The notes under the pieces are model-generated. The model had not been told where the DNA came from. It saw only the letters and a program-made list of their open reading frames with translations, and ran no database searches. From assembly GCF_050947875.1 (NCBI RefSeq), contig NC_134570.1, positions 201,947,750 through 202,011,749 on the forward strand: a DNA stretch of 64,000 bases. The letters run 5' to 3'. This document shows, piece after piece, positions 1 through 10,440 of this stretch. Each line of letters starts with the position of its first letter. Positions within the stretch are counted from its first letter, which is position 1. This DNA is from Dermacentor variabilis (lineage: Eukaryota > Arthropoda > Arachnida > Ixodida > Ixodidae). A program made the position numbers and the translations under genes.

Positions 1-2593
1 AATTTGAGTAGAACCCTTTTCGTAAGCCTCCAGGTTTCTGCCCCGTAGGCGAGTACTGGTAAGACACAGCTATTATATACTTTTCTCTTGAGGGATAACG
101 GCAACCTGCTGTTCATGATTTGGGAATGCCTGCCAAACGCACTCCAGCCCATTATTATTCTTCTGATTATTTCCGTCTCATGATCCGGATCCGCCGTCAC
201 TACCTGCCCTAAGTAGATGTATTCCCTTACGACTTCCAGTGCCTCGCTGCCTATTGTAAATTGCTGTTCTCTCCCGAAACTGTTAAGCATTACTTTAGTT
301 TTCTGCATATTAATTTTAGACCCACTCTTCTGCTTTGCCTCTCCAGGTCAGTGAGCATGCATTGCAATTGGTCCCCTGAGTTACTAAGCAAGGCAATATC
401 ATCAGCGAATCGAAAGTTACTAAGGTATTCTCCATCAACTTTTATCCCCAATTCTTCCCAATCCAGGTCTCTGAATACCTCCTGTAAACACGCTGTGAAT
501 AGCATTGGAGATATCGTATCTCCCTGCCTGACGCCTTTCTTTATTGGGATTTTGTTGCGTGCTTTATGGAGGACTACGTTGGCTATGGAGCCGCTATAGA
601 TATCTTCCAGCATTTTTACATATGGCTCATCTACACCCTGATTCCGTAATGCCTCCATGACTGCTGAGGTTTCGACTGAATCAAACGCTTTCTCGTAATC
701 AATGAAAGCTATATACAACGGTTGCTTATATTCTGCACATTTCTCTATCACTTGATTGATAGTGTGAATATGGTCTATTGTTGAGTAGCCTTTACGGAAT
801 CCTGCCTGGTCCTTTGGTTGACAGAAGTCTAAGGTGTTCCTGATTCTATTTGCAATTACCTTAGTAAATACTTTGTAGGCAACGGACAGTAAGCTGATCG
901 GTCTATAATTTTTCAAGTCTTTGGCGTCCCCTTTCTTATGGATTAGGATTATGTTAGCGTTCTTCCAAGATTCCGGTACGCTCGAGGTCATGAGGCATTG
1001 CGTATACATGGTGGCCAGTTTCTCTAGAACAATCTGTCCACCATCCTTCAACAAATCTGCTGTTACCTGATCCTCCCCAGCTGCCTTCCCACTTTGCATA
1101 TCTCCTAAGGCTTTCTTTACTTCTTCCAGCGTTACCTTCGGGATTTCGAATTCCTCTAGACTATTTTGTCTTCCATTATCGTCGTGGGTGCCACAGGTAC
1201 TGTATAAATCTCTATAGAACTACTCAGCCACTTGAACTATCTCATCCATATTAGTAATGATATTGCCGGCTTTGTCTCTTAGCGCATACATCTGATTCTT
1301 GCCAATTCCTTGTTTCTTCTTCACTGTTTTTAGGCTTCCTCCGCTCCTGAGAGCATGTTCAATTCTATCCATATTATACTTCCTTATGTCAGCTGTCTTA
1401 CGCTTGTTGATTAACTTCGAAAGTTTTGCCAGTTCTATTCTAGCTGTAGGGTTAGATGCTTTCATACATTGGCGTTTCTTGATCAGATCTTTCGTCTCCT
1501 GCGATAGTTTGCTGGTATCCTGCCTAACAGAGTTACCACCGACTTCCATTGCACACTCCTTAATGATGCCCACAAGATTGTCGTTCATTGCTTCAACACT
1601 AAGGTCCTCTTCCTGAGTTAAGGCTGAATACCTGTTCTGTAGCTTGATCTGGAATTCCTCTATTTTCCCTCTTACCGCTAACTCATTGATCGGCTTCTTA
1701 TGTACCAGTTTCTTCCGTTCCCTCCTCAGGTCTACGCTAATTCGAGTTCTTACCATCCTGTGGTCACTGCAGCGCACCTTGCCGAGCACGTCCACATCTT
1801 GTATGATGCCAGGGTTAGCGCAGAGTATGAAGTATATTTCATTTCTAGTCTCGCCGTTCGGGCTCCTCCACGTCCACTTTCGGCTATCCCGCTTGCGGAA
1901 GAAGGTATTCATTATCCTCATATTATTCTGTTCCGCAAACTCTACTAATAACTCTCCCCTGCTATTCCTAGTGCCTATGCCATATTCCCACACTGCCTTG
2001 TCTCCAGCCTGCTTCTTCCCTACCTTGGCATTAAAGTCGCCTATTAGTATAGTGTATTTAGTTTTCACTCTCCCCACCGCCGATTCCACGTCTTCATAGA
2101 AGCTTTCGATTTCCTGGTCATCATGGCTGGATGTAGGGGCCTAGGCCTGTACAATCTTGATTTTGTGCCTCTTATTAATTTTCACAACAAGACCTGCCAC
2201 CCTCTCGTTAATGCTATAGAATTCCTGTATGTTACCAGCTATTTCCTTATTAATCAGGAATCCGACTCCTAGTTCTCTTCTATCCGCTAAGCCCCGGTAG
2301 CACAGGACGTGCCCGCTATTTAGCACTGTATATGATTCTTTCGGCCTCCTAACTTTACTGAGCCCTATTATATCCCATTTACTGCCCTCTAATTCCTCCA
2401 ATAGCACTGCTAGACTCGCCTCACTAGATAACGTTCTAGCGTTAAACGTTGCCAGGTTCATATTCCAATGGCGGCCTATCCGGAGCCAGTGATTCTTAGC
2501 ACCTTCTGCTGCGTCGCAGGTCTGACCGCCGCCGTGGTCAGTTGCTTCGCAGCTGCTGGGGACTGAGGGCTGGGGTTGGATTGTTGTGTTCAT
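1..2593 (-). pseudogene. RTE-a endonuclease-reverse transcriptase, inactivated
   Basis: One reading frame carries the whole protein from ATG 2593 to about 290, broken by two in-frame TAG codons (2141-2143 and 1220-1222); near 290 the coding moves to another frame and continues to the window edge. The endonuclease starts with NLATFNARTL; the position where the family has its catalytic Glu (LSEVRR) reads LSKVRR, so that residue is lost. GDFNAKVG and the SDH motif (SDHRMV) are present. RT blocks seen: NYRPISLL, GFRKGYST, FIDYEKAFDS (motif A), RQGDTISPMLF (motif B) and FRFADDIALL (motif C), all with key residues intact. Two nonsense codons, a frameshift and an active-site change make this copy dead. 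Reverse-strand-free ORFs on the plus strand here are shadows. Confidence 0.88.
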
Positions 2594-2744
2594 AGAAGGT
2601 TGTGGCCAAGTACTGCACCAGGGCGGCCAATCCTGCTCTGGTGAGGGAGTGTGTTACCGGTTCTGGTCACCGGGATCAGGCCACACTCCAGGCCTGTTTG
2701 TGCAATTTTATCAACACACGGTTTTTTTTTTGATCCGGTGGAAA

Positions 2745-2820
2745 ATTGCCGGCACCGGGATTCGAACCATGGACCTCTTGCACGCGAGGCGGGTGTTCTA
2801 CCTCTACGCCACCGCTGCAG
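2745..2820 (-). repeat. tRNA-like (tRNA-Ala-derived) Pol III head, SINE-like
   Basis: On the minus strand a box A (TGGCGTAGAGG, 2801-2811) and a perfect box B (GGTTCGAATCC, 2758-2768) are separated by 32 bp, the normal tRNA spacing. The anticodon-loop position reads CGC, which suggests derivation from tRNA-Ala, but the anticodon stem has two mismatches and there is no clean acceptor stem, so it is not a functional tRNA gene. It lies directly upstream of the RTE coding region in the same orientation with an A-run after it (2722-2731 on the complement), as in a tRNA-derived SINE. Confidence 0.7.
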
Positions 2821-2889
2821 CCTTTGATAAGGATAGTGCTTGCTTTCTTTCTAACTACTGCAGAAGTATTGTCAATCACTTAAGTAACC

Positions 2890-4540
2890 TTACGTGATTG
2901 GAATGGAAAAGTCTAATGAATTTTCTAAATAATTAGTTACGTCCATAATAGGTGACGTCATAAATTGCCAAATGCCCTTCACAACTCTACCACAATCGAT
3001 TTTAACCTACCTTGCCCTAATTCGTACAAACGTTAATCCCCCTTATTACAATTCATTCCACCTTAATCAACCTTGCTTCGCTTTATACGGCTCAATATTG
3101 ACGTTTATTCAGTTTACCTCACGTGGTCACCTTACTCTAACCTTTTCTAACCTTAATTCAGCCTAATTCCCATTAATTACCTATATTTACTCATAACTAA
3201 ATTTTATCTACCATGTACTATTTTCTCTAATACTACTGACGTCATACAGAACGTCGTGGACGTCAGACTGATTTTTGGTACCATTCGTTGAGGACAACGT
3301 CTTGTTTTTCTTCCTTATGGGAAATTAATGCTATCGCAATAAAAGTGTGCTTACCTCGCGTTCGCTGAGGAAAGGAAAATGTCACCCTCCTGTTCCAACC
3401 ACAATTGCCACAACACAGAGTTACGCAGCATGCCTTGTGCCCTTTCCTCGGTTTTTACGACATTGCAGGAACATGACAGCACATTGCAGGAACGAGGAAA
3501 GAAAATAGTAACCCGCAAAACATGCGAAGAAACTTGCACGTGTTTGAAACCGGCAGGAGCAGACGAACACAATGGCAGGCGATGCTTTATTGTCAATACT
3601 GAAACTAGCCCCAGAATTCACCCACCCCTTGAGGCTTGAAACGATGCTTCTACCGGGAGAATGCCGGCGCAGAATCACAGGCGCAGACGCCGCCTACGCC
3701 CCAGTCGCTGATTTGGCCAAATGTCGAACTGGTGAGGATCGCTGGCGCCGTGCAGGCGGCGCAGAAATGATGGGCAGCGAAATGTAAAAAATGGCTCAGA
3801 CGAAGGGAACGAAGCTCGTCACTGCTGCCAAATCGTCTGTTCGAATGCTGCTGTCGGACAATATTATTTCGTGCTTATTTAATTCTTTATTAAAAAGTAC
3901 TTTGCTTAAAATGATGAGTTTACAGTCTCACGAAGACGTTTTAGGCTAGAAGGACGAAGTTTATGCAAACGTCACTGCTGGACGTAAAAGTATTCCAATC
4001 AGTTTTTATTCCGAATCAGCCACTAGCCCCCCATGATGTGTCAAAATTGCTCCGGCTCTGCCCATTTGGACGTGACACCGGCTTTCGCGGGTCGGAATTA
4101 AACAATTCTGACCTATAAAGGAGGGCTAATGGCCGATTTCGAATAAAAGCAGGTTGGTATAGTTTTCTGTTATACCGGCACCTGTGTACTAACACACACA
4201 TCATTACCATGCTGGCTGAAACATCCTGCTTGCAGCTCTTGTAGACTGTACGCCAGGGTTTCCTCTAGTAATTACTGCATGAAACTCCATGCTTTGGGCT
4301 TTGGGTGGATGTGTATCAGCACCTGGTGACTTTCTAAAAAAATATCGCCTCGGAGGTTTGTGGGCCCACAAGTAGGTGGCTGTAAGCGTAGAAGGACTTC
4401 AGCTATTCAAGCCTAGGTGGCGAATGGGTTTTTTGGAGGGAGATACAATTCCTGATACAACAGGAAGTAGAGCAGGGACATCCTGCCGATACACCCGTAA
4501 GGCAGGACGAATAGCAAAAACAACCAAAGGAACAAAAACT
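2890..4540. other. no gene seen; G-poor segment bounded by TGACGTCA
   Basis: No coding sequence I trust. From about 2960 to 3236 the plus strand is strikingly poor in G and rich in C and pyrimidines (for example 3 G against 19 C in 3001-3060). The block is bounded by TGACGTCA at 2953-2960 and again at 3237-3244. The rest, 3300-4500, is ordinary mixed sequence with only short open frames; the stretch just before 4540 may be the 5' UTR of the LINE that follows. Confidence 0.5.
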
Positions 4541-4548
4541 CACTCATA

Positions 4549-5240
4549 ATCTGGCAATGGAATTGCCGCAGCTACAAACGCAAGCAAGGATCACTGAGAC
4601 AGTACATAAGTAACTCTAAAACGACACCAAGCGTAATCGCACTACAGGAAACAGGCACACACCCAAATCAAGCTGGCTACAACCCACATACCACCACGCC
4701 TGAAAGCAGCGTGGCCACACTTACAGTTAAAATGCTCACAACCACACAGCACACAATAGACGGCAGTGACGTCGATCACAACCTAATTGACATCCTGCCG
4801 CTCTAACGAGGCCGAAAGAGCCTTTTCATACTGAATATATACGGCCCACCCAAGCAAAAGTAGGCCAAGTTCGACTACTTGATCACTAAAGCGATTGGCA
4901 AAGCCAAAAATAATAGTCTGCTGATTGCAGGCGACTTCAACGCGGCTCACAAGGCATGGGGCTACACGAGAACCGCATTAAAAGGCACTGTACTCCAGTA
5001 CACGATAAAGCAGCACCGTCACACAATCATAACAGACCCCGCATAACCCACACGTCTAAGAAACAAGTTCTCCCGAGATACATGCCCTGACCTCACCCTC
5101 ACTAAAGGGATACAACCAGCTACATGACACAACATGGAGGGACCTCTGGGAAGTGACCACTGCATGCTTGCCACCACATTGAACGGTACGCATGCACGTA
5201 GCCCGATAAAAAGACAACACTCGCCGATTGGACAGGTTTT
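4549..5240 (+). pseudogene. I-a endonuclease remnant
   Basis: The AP-endonuclease-like domain begins with IWQWNCRSY at 4549 and has the catalytic-Glu block as ALQET and the GDFNA block as LLIAGDFNAAHKAWGY near 4930. A stop lies at 4804-4806 and further stops and frame changes follow; the terminal SDH-type block is only recognisable near 5150. The family nicks target DNA for target-primed reverse transcription; this copy cannot be translated through. Confidence 0.7.
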
Positions 5241-5477
5241 CGCAACGAACGAGCGGATGACTCCTCAACGGGTATTACGGATCTCGAGCAGGGAGTACGA
5301 GAGCTCCAACAAGACGTAGACAGACATTCAAAACAAATAACACTCACCACAGACGTACCGGCCGTAGACCCGCACCTTCTTCACCTCTGGGAAGCACGTC
5401 GAGGCGTTGTTAGGGGATGGAAGCGCCAAAAACATAATCGTTAACTTAAACTACACATAGCGAAGCTAACGGCAACC

Positions 5478-6735
5478 GTGGAATTTCATGCTGGTGAGCT
5501 CACCCGTCACAACTGGCGACAACTATGCAACAAGTCGCAGAGCAATCTTAGCACAGCCAGAACATGGTCACTGCTACGCCATCTTCTTGATCCCGCACAA
5601 AACAAGGCAATTAGCCTTCAAACAATCCAACGTATCCTCCGCAACCATCCGGGTTCTGATGACGAAATCGTAGAGGAGTTGCGGGCGCGGTACACAGGCG
5701 ATTTCGAACCCGCACAAAGACCGCCTCCAACCTACATCGGGAGCAACAATTACGACCTCGACAAACCGATGACTATCACTGAGGTGCAACAAGCACTCCA
5801 TGCACTCATAAGAAACAATACCCTAGGCAAGGACAAAATAAATGACAAGCTCCGGCGCAATCTGGCTGATGGCACCATTGAATTTCTTATTGACCTCTTT
5901 AGTCATCACTGGAAAGTGGGTATGCTACCAGCAAACTGGAAGCACGCGGACATCCTGCTCATTCCGAAGCCAGGCAAACTCTCCAGCTTAGAAAATATGA
6001 GACCAATCTCACTGACTTCATGCCTAGGCAAGCTTCTGGAACATATCATTCTGAACCAGCTTCAACCTTACCTAGAATCCAGCGACCACTTTGCCGAAAC
6101 AATGTTCGGATTCCGCCCCCACCTTTCTACCCACGACATCCTTCTTTAACTGAAGGAACAAGTCCTTGAACACATCTCACCACACAACACCGGAGTGATT
6201 CTAGCGCTCCATCTCAAAGACGCTTTCCACAATGTGGCTCACCATACCATCCTTACAAACCTAAGTCTCACGAACTGTGGTCGTAATACTTAAAATTATA
6301 TACGCGCCTTTCTAAGCAACCGCACGGCCACAATAGTCATTGGCTCACTGAGAACCCAGACGTTACCTACCCGCAACAAGGGAACCCCACAAGGTTCTGT
6401 TCTATCACCCACCCTTTTCAATATTGCTATGATGAAATTACCTGACAAACTCAAAGCAATACCACGAATCAGGCATGCAATATACGCCGATGACATCACT
6501 ATCTGGACCGCCACTGGTTCCGAACGAGAGAAACAAGACGCCCTTCAACAAGCGACCGACGTCGTCCAGCAATATGCAAAAACAAGTGGTCTCCGGTGCT
6601 CCCCCGAGAAGTCAGAACTATTAGTCGTTCGACAGAAATCACGAAGAAAACCCAATGAACTACCCCACATCACCCTCACCCTCGACGACAAAGAAATGCC
6701 CACAGTAAAGCACGCACGCATTCTCGGCCTCCACA
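5478..6735 (+). pseudogene. I-a reverse transcriptase remnant
   Basis: The linker and RT start in the frame of 5478-6149. Blocks seen are IPKPGKLSS, MRPISLTSCLGKLLEH and FGFRPHLSTHD; the next residues are stopped at 6147-6149. Motif A reads ALHLKDAFHNVAH, where the usual Asp has changed. The frame then shifts to 6429-6761 with TPQGSVLSPTLFNIAM before it and IYADDITIWT (motif C, Asp pair intact). The thumb ends at about 6735. Confidence 0.78.
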
Positions 6736-7125
6736 TACAGATACTGCTAGCGCCCTCGTAGCGGAGGAGACAGCCATCGCCTTGGCCATCACCTCGAGTC
6801 TGACCAACGAGTACGTCACAATTATTACTGACTCCTAGGCAGCTTGCCGCAGCTGCGTGAGAGGCAGAATATCTTCAATCGCCCACCGAGTCCTCAAACA
6901 AGCCGCCCGATTCCTGGACGTTGAAATAGTGTGGACCCCAGGACACGAGTCCCTCCTTTGAAATCGGCGTGCGCACGCTGTAGCCCGAGCTCATGCCTCC
7001 CGGGCGCCACAAGCGAGGGATACAGCCGTATCTGTGGAGCCCGTACCTTTACAATAGAACGCCATACTACAAAACCACAGATTGAAGAAACGACAATACC
7101 CACCTCCCCACAAGACCCTCTAACG
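6731..7125 (+). pseudogene. I-a RNase H remnant
   Basis: Directly after the truncated RT thumb, a frame reads AEETAIALAIT (RNase H Glu block), IITDS (Asp block, followed by a TAG) and VWTPGHESL (the block before the final catalytic Asp). Stops interrupt it at three places. The first strand with the DGS-type motif is missing, which agrees with a deletion between RT and RNase H. Confidence 0.65.
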
Positions 7126-7501
7126 TGAAGACGCGTAACGTGGCGACAACTACTACATACAATACATACCCCCATTTAAGCATACTACACGCAATACACC
7201 CTACACTCTATTCATAGAAATGTGCCCTTTGTAACGATTACGCCTCCCTATGTCACACCACATGGGCATGCCGCAACGTGAAGGCGGCCCCGCAAATACC
7301 CAACCCCAAACCCGAGCAGTGGGCCGCCGTGCTGACTAGTTCAGACCCTCGTAGCCAGCAGCAACTGGTGCGGCGGGCCCAGGAGACAGCAAGAGCCGCA
7401 GGAGCCCTAGATTAAGGGCACCTCCCGCACAAGCAGAAAGACACCTGCTTGTCCTTTCCTTTCTCTAAATAAACCTTTCTCCTCCTTCTCCTCCTAGAAA
7501 A

Positions 7502-7677
7502 GTCAATGCACCTTTGACGCCAAACGTTTACTACAACATTAAATCCATAAAGTTCCGCAATTGAAAATCTAAAGCATCGGTTTGGAAATGTCAATGCATC
7601 TTTCGTATCAAAAGTTTATGAGAACTTTATGCCCATAATGTTTCAGTATTGAAATCCGCAGAATCCGCGGCCTCCAC
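7502..7677. repeat. imperfect tandem duplication, period about 88 bp
   Basis: GTCAATGCAYCTTT occurs at 7502 and again at 7590, and the two following stretches align (CCATAAAGTTCCGCAATTGAAA against CCATAATGTTTCAGTATTGAAA) with substitutions. It begins immediately after the I-a 3' end, so it may be part of the flanking repeat rather than the LINE. Confidence 0.55.
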
Positions 7678-7910
7678 GAGATGCCGCGACGAGCCCGCTC
7701 GCCATCAAAACGCCCTTGAAACTTTTTGCTCAGATGGACCTTCTTGCGTCATGTGACTCCAGGTGCATGGGCATTGCCGCGAAATCCGTTCCAAGTTCAC
7801 AATGCTGGCGCTCAAATGTCTCGTCGAGCGCAAAAATGACATTCTAGACAAAATTCAGAATGATTTCCAGCGTCGGGGGTCGGCAGTGCATGGCGTCACG
7901 AAATAATTTC

Positions 7911-7931
7911 GGGGGGGGGGGGGGGGGGGGG
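7911..7931 (+). repeat. poly-G run of 21
   Basis: An uninterrupted run of 21 G, followed within 20 bp by C-rich runs (CCCCCCC and CCCCC). It is capable of G-quadruplex formation and is also a likely site of sequencing length error. Confidence 0.9.
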
Positions 7932-8603
7932 CTCGAGTCCCATAAGTCCCCCCCACCCCCAGGCTACGCCCCTGATTGAAGCCAAACAAGGACAACGCCA
8001 TGGAATGTATGACTCTGTCGACAAAAAAGCACGTCCCTTTGACGACTACTTGGTTCAAGTCAGCCATGAAAGTTGCAAATAAACGTAGCACGAACATGCG
8101 GCACTTAGGAGAGTGAGAAACTAACGAAGCTGCATACAAGTGGCAGCATATGAAATTAGTGATGAGCGAAGAATCACTCGCCTACCTTACGTAGCCGGGA
8201 TCATTAGGTTGGATTGAAATCCGTCCGGCTGATTCTTTGAAGCCAGACCTTCCTGCGCGCCGCGTCTCGCCTCGCAAATGGAATCCCGAAGAATCGCCTG
8301 CCGTCAGTTTCACGTGTGGTGCATGCTAAGGCACAACAACATGGAATCGCGCACACGGAACGACGCTACAAAAGCACGAACGCGTGAAACGTGGCGTCTG
8401 CGTACGCCGCTCGGTAGCTTGGTATGCTCTGTGCTTTCGACGTTTCATTCGCATTGAAGTGATAGATGCACGATAGTCAATTGGCTTGGGGCTGCTACTT
8501 TGATTCCTAACTATAGTGTTTTCACAGACGGTTTCCGCTGTCATCGAGCGAGATGTGTTGCTGTTTACCTGTGCTTGCGTGACACTGTGCTGGGTAATTT
8601 AGT

Positions 8604-8760
8604 TAAATCACGTTGCCCGCCTAGTTGGTTTGAATCCATGATAGAATGTGTAAGCGCGACTGGACAACGGACGTACAAAGAAGCAGACACGCAAAAACAG
8701 CGCTGTCTCTATGTGTCTGTTTCTTTCTGCGTCCTCATTGAGTCACGCTTGCAAAATCTA
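8604..8760. repeat. palindrome built from a Penelope-element tail
   Basis: Arms 8669-8701 and 8702-8734 form an imperfect inverted repeat centred on AGCGCT. Read on the minus strand from the centre, the sequence (GCGCTG, CTTCTTTGT, GCGCTTACA, ACCAACTAGGC near 8610) matches the order of blocks in the PLE-a tail at 22782-22880. No RT or endonuclease coding accompanies it. Confidence 0.6.
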
Positions 8761-9651
8761 TAATTGTTATTTAGTTTAAGCGAATGTTCGCAAGTTTGTA
8801 AGGCTGATAAAACCGTTATCCTTACTTCCTACAGCCATCCACTAATTTGCTATCTCAATCAGTGTTTCGCCTTGCAGGCGGAACTGCGATTTTTTTTGCA
8901 CTGCGACAAAGGGGACAGCCGAAGCTACCATGCGGGTTTTTATCGGAGAGCAATGACGTCACACCACCTGTGTCCCCTCTGAGCTGCACCAATTCTAGCC
9001 GCGTCGCTATGCTGCGCGATGCTGTTTTTATACTCTACTTTCACTATCTCGCACCTCTCTCTCCACAGCTCTGCGAATCTCCAGACGTCAAGAGAAACCC
9101 AGCGAGGTTCTAACTGCTCAGTGCAAAAAAACCAATCAAACTAGTCACACAATACACTACTTCAGACGCTGGAATCCCAACACGCAGATTTGAACCGCGC
9201 CACCAAAATTTTCACCGCTCGTATACACATCGTTCCGGTGCAATCGCTCGTCTTTCCGAGCGTGCCACGTAAGCACTCGGTTGGTCCGCAGGCAACGGAA
9301 CAAGCTGTCTTTCTCTACCATCATATAACCCAGCAGTCTGCTCGCTTGGCAGATGGACCGAATTTCTGTAAGTGTTGGGAAAACTTACATCCTATAAGGG
9401 TGCTAACTTCCTGCCTCGTGATCAGCCTTCAGCTAAAGCCGCACGAGAGCCCTCTAATTTTTCTTGCTTTGTACTTCAGAGTCCATGCTGATGACGTACG
9501 ACATAGGTCTTTTGATGTTCCTTACGACAACGCCTGCTGCTTTATAGTCGTTCACCCACACATTGTTCCCATTCGCAGCAGGGGTGGAATATTTCTGGCC
9601 GCATGACGGCGATCGAAATTCCTCCTCTGCTTCTCCCTGACTGTAATATCT

Positions 9652-10225
9652 TCATCGCAAGCCTTTTTTCAGGTTGACGACCTTGTGTGAAAGCTTTATG
9701 AAGTGCAGGGAAATTCTACTACGCAATCGCACTCCCATCAACAGCTCGGCTGCAGTTTTCCCCGAAGGTCCGCGGGTATCCGTGTACCCTAATATGACCA
9801 AGTAGGGGTCGCATAATTTCTCAATAAGATCTCTTATCGTCTTAACCATCATCTCCACCTCTCCGTAAGCCTGTGGATGTCTCGGGCTGGACGTAACATA
9901 TCGGAAACCATATTCTTGAGAAAAGGAGTGAAATACTGACGAGATATACTGTGTTCAATTGTCTGAAGACACCATTTCAGGAATACCATGCCGTGCAAAG
10001 AGGCTCTTAATCTGGTTTTCTTTGCGGTCACTTGTAGTCGCTGCAAGACGAGCTACTTCTAAATATTGTGACAGGCAATCAAGAACCACCACATAGTCAC
10101 CCCCTAATTTGGCAAAAACCAATGCCCACTTTCTGCTAAGGCAGCATCAAGGTGTCGGACAAGATAATTAGTTGAGCAGCCTGTTCGCGCGACATACAGC
10201 CCTCTCTGCAGTTGGTTGATATTGC
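9652..10225 (-). pseudogene. GYP-a integrase core remnant
   Basis: On the minus strand, blocks of a Ty3/gypsy integrase can be read in several frames: a CMSREQ linker at about 10180, YVVVLDC near 10080, GIPEMVSSDN near 9975, then YGFRYVTSSPRHPQAYGEVE, followed by IRDLIEKLCDPYL and AELLMGVRLRS. The central SDN Asp and the terminal Glu of the D,D-35-E triad are visible. At least two frame changes and one internal stop occur. The integrase joins the cDNA copy to the host chromosome. Confidence 0.75.
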
Positions 10226-10440
10226 GGGTGAAGAAAAATCAGGCAGACGCTGGTTCCTGCGTCTACAAATTATAGGTTAGTCCAATCGCGTTCAATCAGG
10301 TGGAAGCCTGATTCCGCCGATTCTACTGCTCGCGCACCGTCTGCGTGCTGGGCGTGTCCTCGTCGTCTTTTTGAGACCGGAACATTATGGCAGGTCGTAG
10401 TTCGCTACAGGGCCTCCCTTCTAGCGAGGAAGCCGTGAGC
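10222..10440 (-). repeat. GYP-b 3' LTR-like repeat
   Basis: Shares GGTGAAGAAAA, GACGCTGGTTCCTG, AGGTGGAAGCCTGATTCCGCCGATTC and GACCGGAACA with the copy at 11758-11968 in the same order and spacing. Similarity fades toward the higher-coordinate end, where integrase C-terminal coding overlaps, so this limit is approximate. Confidence 0.55.

Larger units (their letters stand above)
1..2820 (-). mobile_element. RTE-type LINE with tRNA-like 5' head (RTE-a), 3' end cut by window edge
   Basis: A non-LTR retrotransposon reads right to left: tRNA-like head (about 2745-2820), a linker with no recognised coding, an endonuclease (ATG at 2593), then reverse transcriptase running off position 1. The single-ORF order with an N-terminal apurinic endonuclease and an RT carrying FADDIALL is that of the RTE clade. 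A run of ten Ts on the plus strand (2722-2731) sits between the tRNA-like head and the rest, so the head may be a separately acquired SINE or part of a chimeric 5' UTR. The 3' UTR and tail are outside the window. Clade assignment comes from motif reading and recall of tick RTE copies, not from a tree. Confidence 0.85.
4540..7497 (+). mobile_element. I-type LINE, heavily degraded (I-a)
   Basis: Endonuclease (from 4549), RT (about 5730-6730) and RNase H (about 6731-7125) follow in order on the plus strand, then a 3' UTR ending in a pyrimidine-rich stretch with AATAAA at 7468-7473. The order EN-RT-RNase H fits the I group. The opening motif IWQWNC is the same as in the better preserved element I-b (50966 onward), so they belong to related families. 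Many stops and frameshifts occur, and the RT thumb appears joined almost directly to the RNase H, which suggests an internal deletion near 6735. The 5' boundary is not defined. Confidence 0.8.
7678..9640. other. no gene seen; holds a G-run and a palindrome
   Basis: No supported coding region. The open frame at 9190-9606 (138 codons) has no motif I recognise and no flanking evidence. The segment contains the 21-G run and the Penelope-tail palindrome listed separately. The C-rich block just after the G-run (7948-7980) contains GGCTACGCCCCTG, a sequence I have seen at the ends of dispersed repeats in other invertebrates, so this part may also be a repeat. Confidence 0.4.

Noticed and set aside
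2745..2820. functional tRNA-Ala gene
   Set aside because: Boxes A and B are good but the anticodon stem has two mismatches and the acceptor stem is not closed; SINE-like head instead.
8626..8640. tRNA box B-like GGTTTGAATCC on the plus strand
   Set aside because: It is the complement of the Penelope tail block GGATTCAAACC and no box A lies at the right distance.
9190..9606. 138-codon plus-strand open frame as a gene
   Set aside because: No recognised motif, no splice or polyadenylation evidence in place; length is reachable by chance.
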